A stretch of DNA of 24,271 bases from Pseudomonadota bacterium (GTDB lineage: Bacteria; Desulfobacterota; Anaeroferrophillalia; Anaeroferrophillales; Tharpellaceae). The stretch covers positions 1-24,271 of the forward strand of contig WFRP01000252.1 in assembly GCA_015486505.1 (NCBI GenBank), in the 5' to 3' direction. Made by a program: the position numbers and the translations under genes. Under the pieces are notes generated by a model. The model was not told the DNA's origin. It searched no databases and was given only the letters and a program-made list of their open reading frames with translations. Of this stretch, positions 22,479 to 24,271 are shown piece by piece. The number at the start of each line of letters is the position of its first letter. Positions within the stretch are counted from its first letter, which is position 1.

Positions 22479-23873
22479 ATGATTGAACAGAAATTTGTTT
22501 TGCGTGATGATGAGATTCCCCGGCAATGGTATAATCTGGCAGCGGATCTGCCTTCACCGATGGAGCCGCTGCGGACCCCGGATGGCAGCCTGGTGACGGC
22601 CGAGATGATGGCTCCGATTTTTCCGATGAATCTGATTGAGCAGGAGATGAGCCAGGAGCGCTGGATTGATATTCCGGAACCGCTGCTGGCGTTGCTGGCC
22701 GGTTATCGGCCGGCCCCGTTAAAACGGGCGATAAAACTTGAAAAAGCTTTAGGAACTCCGGCGAAAATTTATTACAAAGACGAAAGTACTTCACCGGCCG
22801 GCAGTCATAAACCTAATTCCGCTCTGGCACAGGCCTGGTACAATAAAGAGTTCGGCACCGAACGTCTGACCACGGAAACCGGAGCCGGACAGTGGGGCAG
22901 CGCCCTGTGCTACTCCTGTGCCCTGGTTGGCCTGGAGTGTAAAGTTTTTATGGTTCGTATCAGTTTTGATCAGAAGCCCTATCGCAAAATTCTGATGGAG
23001 ACCTGGGGCGGGACCTGTATTCCGAGCCCAAGTTCTGAAACTGCGGCCGGCCGGAAATTTCTTGAGCAATTTCCGGATACTCCGGGCAGTCTCGGTATGG
23101 CGATCAGCGAAGCCGTGGAAGCGGCGGTTAACGATAAAAGCGGCAAAACCAAATATTCGCTCGGCAGTGTTTTGAACCATGTTATGCTGCACCAGACAAT
23201 CATCGGTCTTGAAGCCAAGAAACAACTGGCTCTGGCCGGGGTCAAAAAGCCGGATATCGTTATCGGCTGTGCCGGTGGCGGCAGCAACTTCGCCGGTCTC
23301 GCTTTTCCCTTTGTTAATGATAAAATCAATGGGGCCGATATTACTATTATTCCGGTTGAACCGCAATCCTGTCCGAGTTTGACCCGGGCGCCGTTTGCTT
23401 ATGATTTCGGCGATACTTCGGGGATGACACCGCTGCTGCCGATGTTTACATTAGGGCATAATTTTGTCGCCCCGCCGCTGCATGCCGGCGGCCTGCGTTA
23501 TCACGGTATGGCGCCTCTGGTCAGTCAGGCGGTGGTCGAAGGCCTGCTGCAGCCGGACAGTATTCCCCAGCTTGAATGTTATGCCGCCGCCGTGCAGTGG
23601 GCCCGGACCGAAGGGACAATCTGCGCGCCGGAGACCAGCCACGCGATTGCCGAGACCATCCGCCAGGCCAAACAGGCGAAAGAGGAAGGCAAGGAGAAGG
23701 TCATTCTCTTCGGCTACAGCGGTCATGGTATGCTTGATCTTTCCGGCTACGACAGCTATCTTAATGGCCGTCTCAAAGATTACGAAATCCCGCAGGCCGA
23801 TTTTGACGCTTCGGTCGCCTCATCGCTTGAGGGAATGCCCAAAGTGCAGGAAAAACGCACCGGCAAGTGGTAG
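22479..23873 (+). CDS. trpB2: TrpB2-type tryptophan synthase beta chain
   Basis: A 464-residue PLP enzyme that joins indole and serine (or a related substrate) to make tryptophan. PLP lysine is Lys101 in AGSHKPNSA; the phosphate loop is GGGSN (256-260); TETGAGQWGSAL (122-133) and the late GYSGHGMLDLSGY are typical. Length and the N-terminal extension (about 60 residues before the usual TrpB start) mark the TrpB2 subfamily, which often works without TrpA. No trpA or other trp gene is near, consistent with a stand-alone or salvage role. ATG 22479 has GGAG nine bases upstream; a GTG at 22464 would overlap that site. The modular repeat array starts about five bases after the stop. Confidence 0.92.
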   Translation: MIEQKFVLRDDEIPRQWYNLAADLPSPMEPLRTPDGSLVTAEMMAPIFPMNLIEQEMSQERWIDIPEPLLALLAGYRPAPLKRAIKLEKALGTPAKIYYKDESTSPAGSHKPNSALAQAWYNKEFGTERLTTETGAGQWGSALCYSCALVGLECKVFMVRISFDQKPYRKILMETWGGTCIPSPSSETAAGRKFLEQFPDTPGSLGMAISEAVEAAVNDKSGKTKYSLGSVLNHVMLHQTIIGLEAKKQLALAGVKKPDIVIGCAGGGSNFAGLAFPFVNDKINGADITIIPVEPQSCPSLTRAPFAYDFGDTSGMTPLLPMFTLGHNFVAPPLHAGGLRYHGMAPLVSQAVVEGLLQPDSIPQLECYAAAVQWARTEGTICAPETSHAIAETIRQAKQAKEEGKEKVILFGYSGHGMLDLSGYDSYLNGRLKDYEIPQADFDASVASSLEGMPKVQEKRTGKW

Positions 23874-23877
23874 AACT

Positions 23878-24271
23878 CTGATGCGGGAATAATCCCCGTA
23901 ACCCGGGCAGGGTCTTTTGGCCCGTACCCGGGGGCAATCCGCTGGTCGCAAATAAGTACTCTTATCAGAACATTTTCTGACTGTTAAATCTTGTTTTTTG
24001 GTACAGAAAATAACCTGTAAGGCACTAATGCGGGAACAGATCCCGCAACCCAAACGGAGCCTTACGGCCCGCAAATAAGTACTCTTATCAGAACATTTTC
24101 TGGATATTAAATCTTGTTTTTTGGTGCAGAAAATAACCTGTAAGGTACTAATGCGGGAACAAATCCCGCAACCCAAACGGAGCCTTACGGCCCGCAAATA
24201 AGTACTCTTATCAGAACATTTTCTGGATATTAAATCTTGTTTTTTGGTGCAGAAAATAACCTGTAAGGTAC
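23878..24271 (+). repeat. Tandem array of the modular palindromic repeat (right array, more than 3 units)
   Basis: Units recur with an exact 123-bp period: the motif CAGAAAATAACCTG begins at 24004, 24127 and 24250. The first unit is of the long type, with its border degenerated to CTGATGCGGG and the 23-bp insertion at 23926-23948. The next two are nearly identical to each other. The array runs off the window. It is directly downstream of trpB2 and in the same orientation relative to that gene as the array behind the ATPase gene. The last 23 bases equal the first 23 of the window. Confidence 0.92.

Noticed and set aside
23820..24197. A 125-codon minus-strand frame with 41-residue peptide repeats (and a related 72-codon plus-strand frame at 6989-7207)
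   Set aside because: The 123-bp repeat is a multiple of three, so any frame without a stop stays open through the array. The frame has no ribosome binding site, runs into trpB2, and is broken in units of other lengths. Repeat artefact.
23878..24271. Integron attC array
   Set aside because: Tandem imperfect palindromes suggested it, but the conserved GTTRRRY and RYYYAAC core sites are not seen, there are no cassette genes between units, and no integrase is present.

Overview
The window reads as a piece of a Gram-negative, flagellated, probably strictly anaerobic bacterium. Desulfobacterota (the former Deltaproteobacteria) is my best guess, not a proof. The guess rests on an 11-subunit-type complex I cluster without nuoEFG and with MrpD-like antiporter genes, an NfnAB/SudAB flavoprotein pair, an AMIN-domain periplasmic amidase, and a sigma-28 promoter before a YjfB-like motility gene. 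No phage, plasmid or transposase gene is visible.

Layout. 1-260: tandem array of a modular palindromic repeat. 282-3710: a terminator-like hairpin, then two convergent DEAD-box RNA helicases (RhlE-type on +, DeaD-type on -). 4038-4321: a tiny YjfB-type putative motility gene on - behind a near-perfect sigma-28 promoter. 4361-6731: two-gene nfnA-nfnB (sudB-sudA) operon. 6823-7158: a large GC-rich hairpin and two repeat units. 7164-8371: an AT-rich AAA/DUF4143-type ATPase gene on -, apparently transcribed as a leaderless mRNA. 8587-20530: the complex I operon nuoABCD-[repeat]-HIJK-(MrpD-like)-(small membrane protein)-(NuoL/MrpD-like)-M-N, ended by a strong intrinsic terminator. 20661-23873: an exported N-acetylmuramoyl-L-alanine amidase and a TrpB2-type tryptophan synthase beta chain. 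23878-24271: a second array of the same repeat, running off the window.

How the genes fit together. The complex I genes encode the quinone-reducing arm (B, C, D, I), the membrane heel (A, H, J, K) and four antiporter-like subunits instead of the usual three. The NADH-oxidising module (E, F, G) is absent, and a 115-bp copy of the repeat sits at the nuoD/nuoH junction where those genes usually lie. The electron donor is therefore unknown; reduced ferredoxin or another docking partner is plausible. The nearby NfnAB balances NAD(H), NADP(H) and ferredoxin, and both operons start with nearly the same promoter-like string.

The most unusual element is the repeat family. Each unit carries two short GC-rich hairpins and a long imperfect palindrome. 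Units come in discrete lengths (about 109, 123 and 146 bp) because modules of 14 and 23 bp are present or absent. Copies lie directly behind stop codons, inside the nuo operon, and at both ends of the window. I do not recognise it as a named family.
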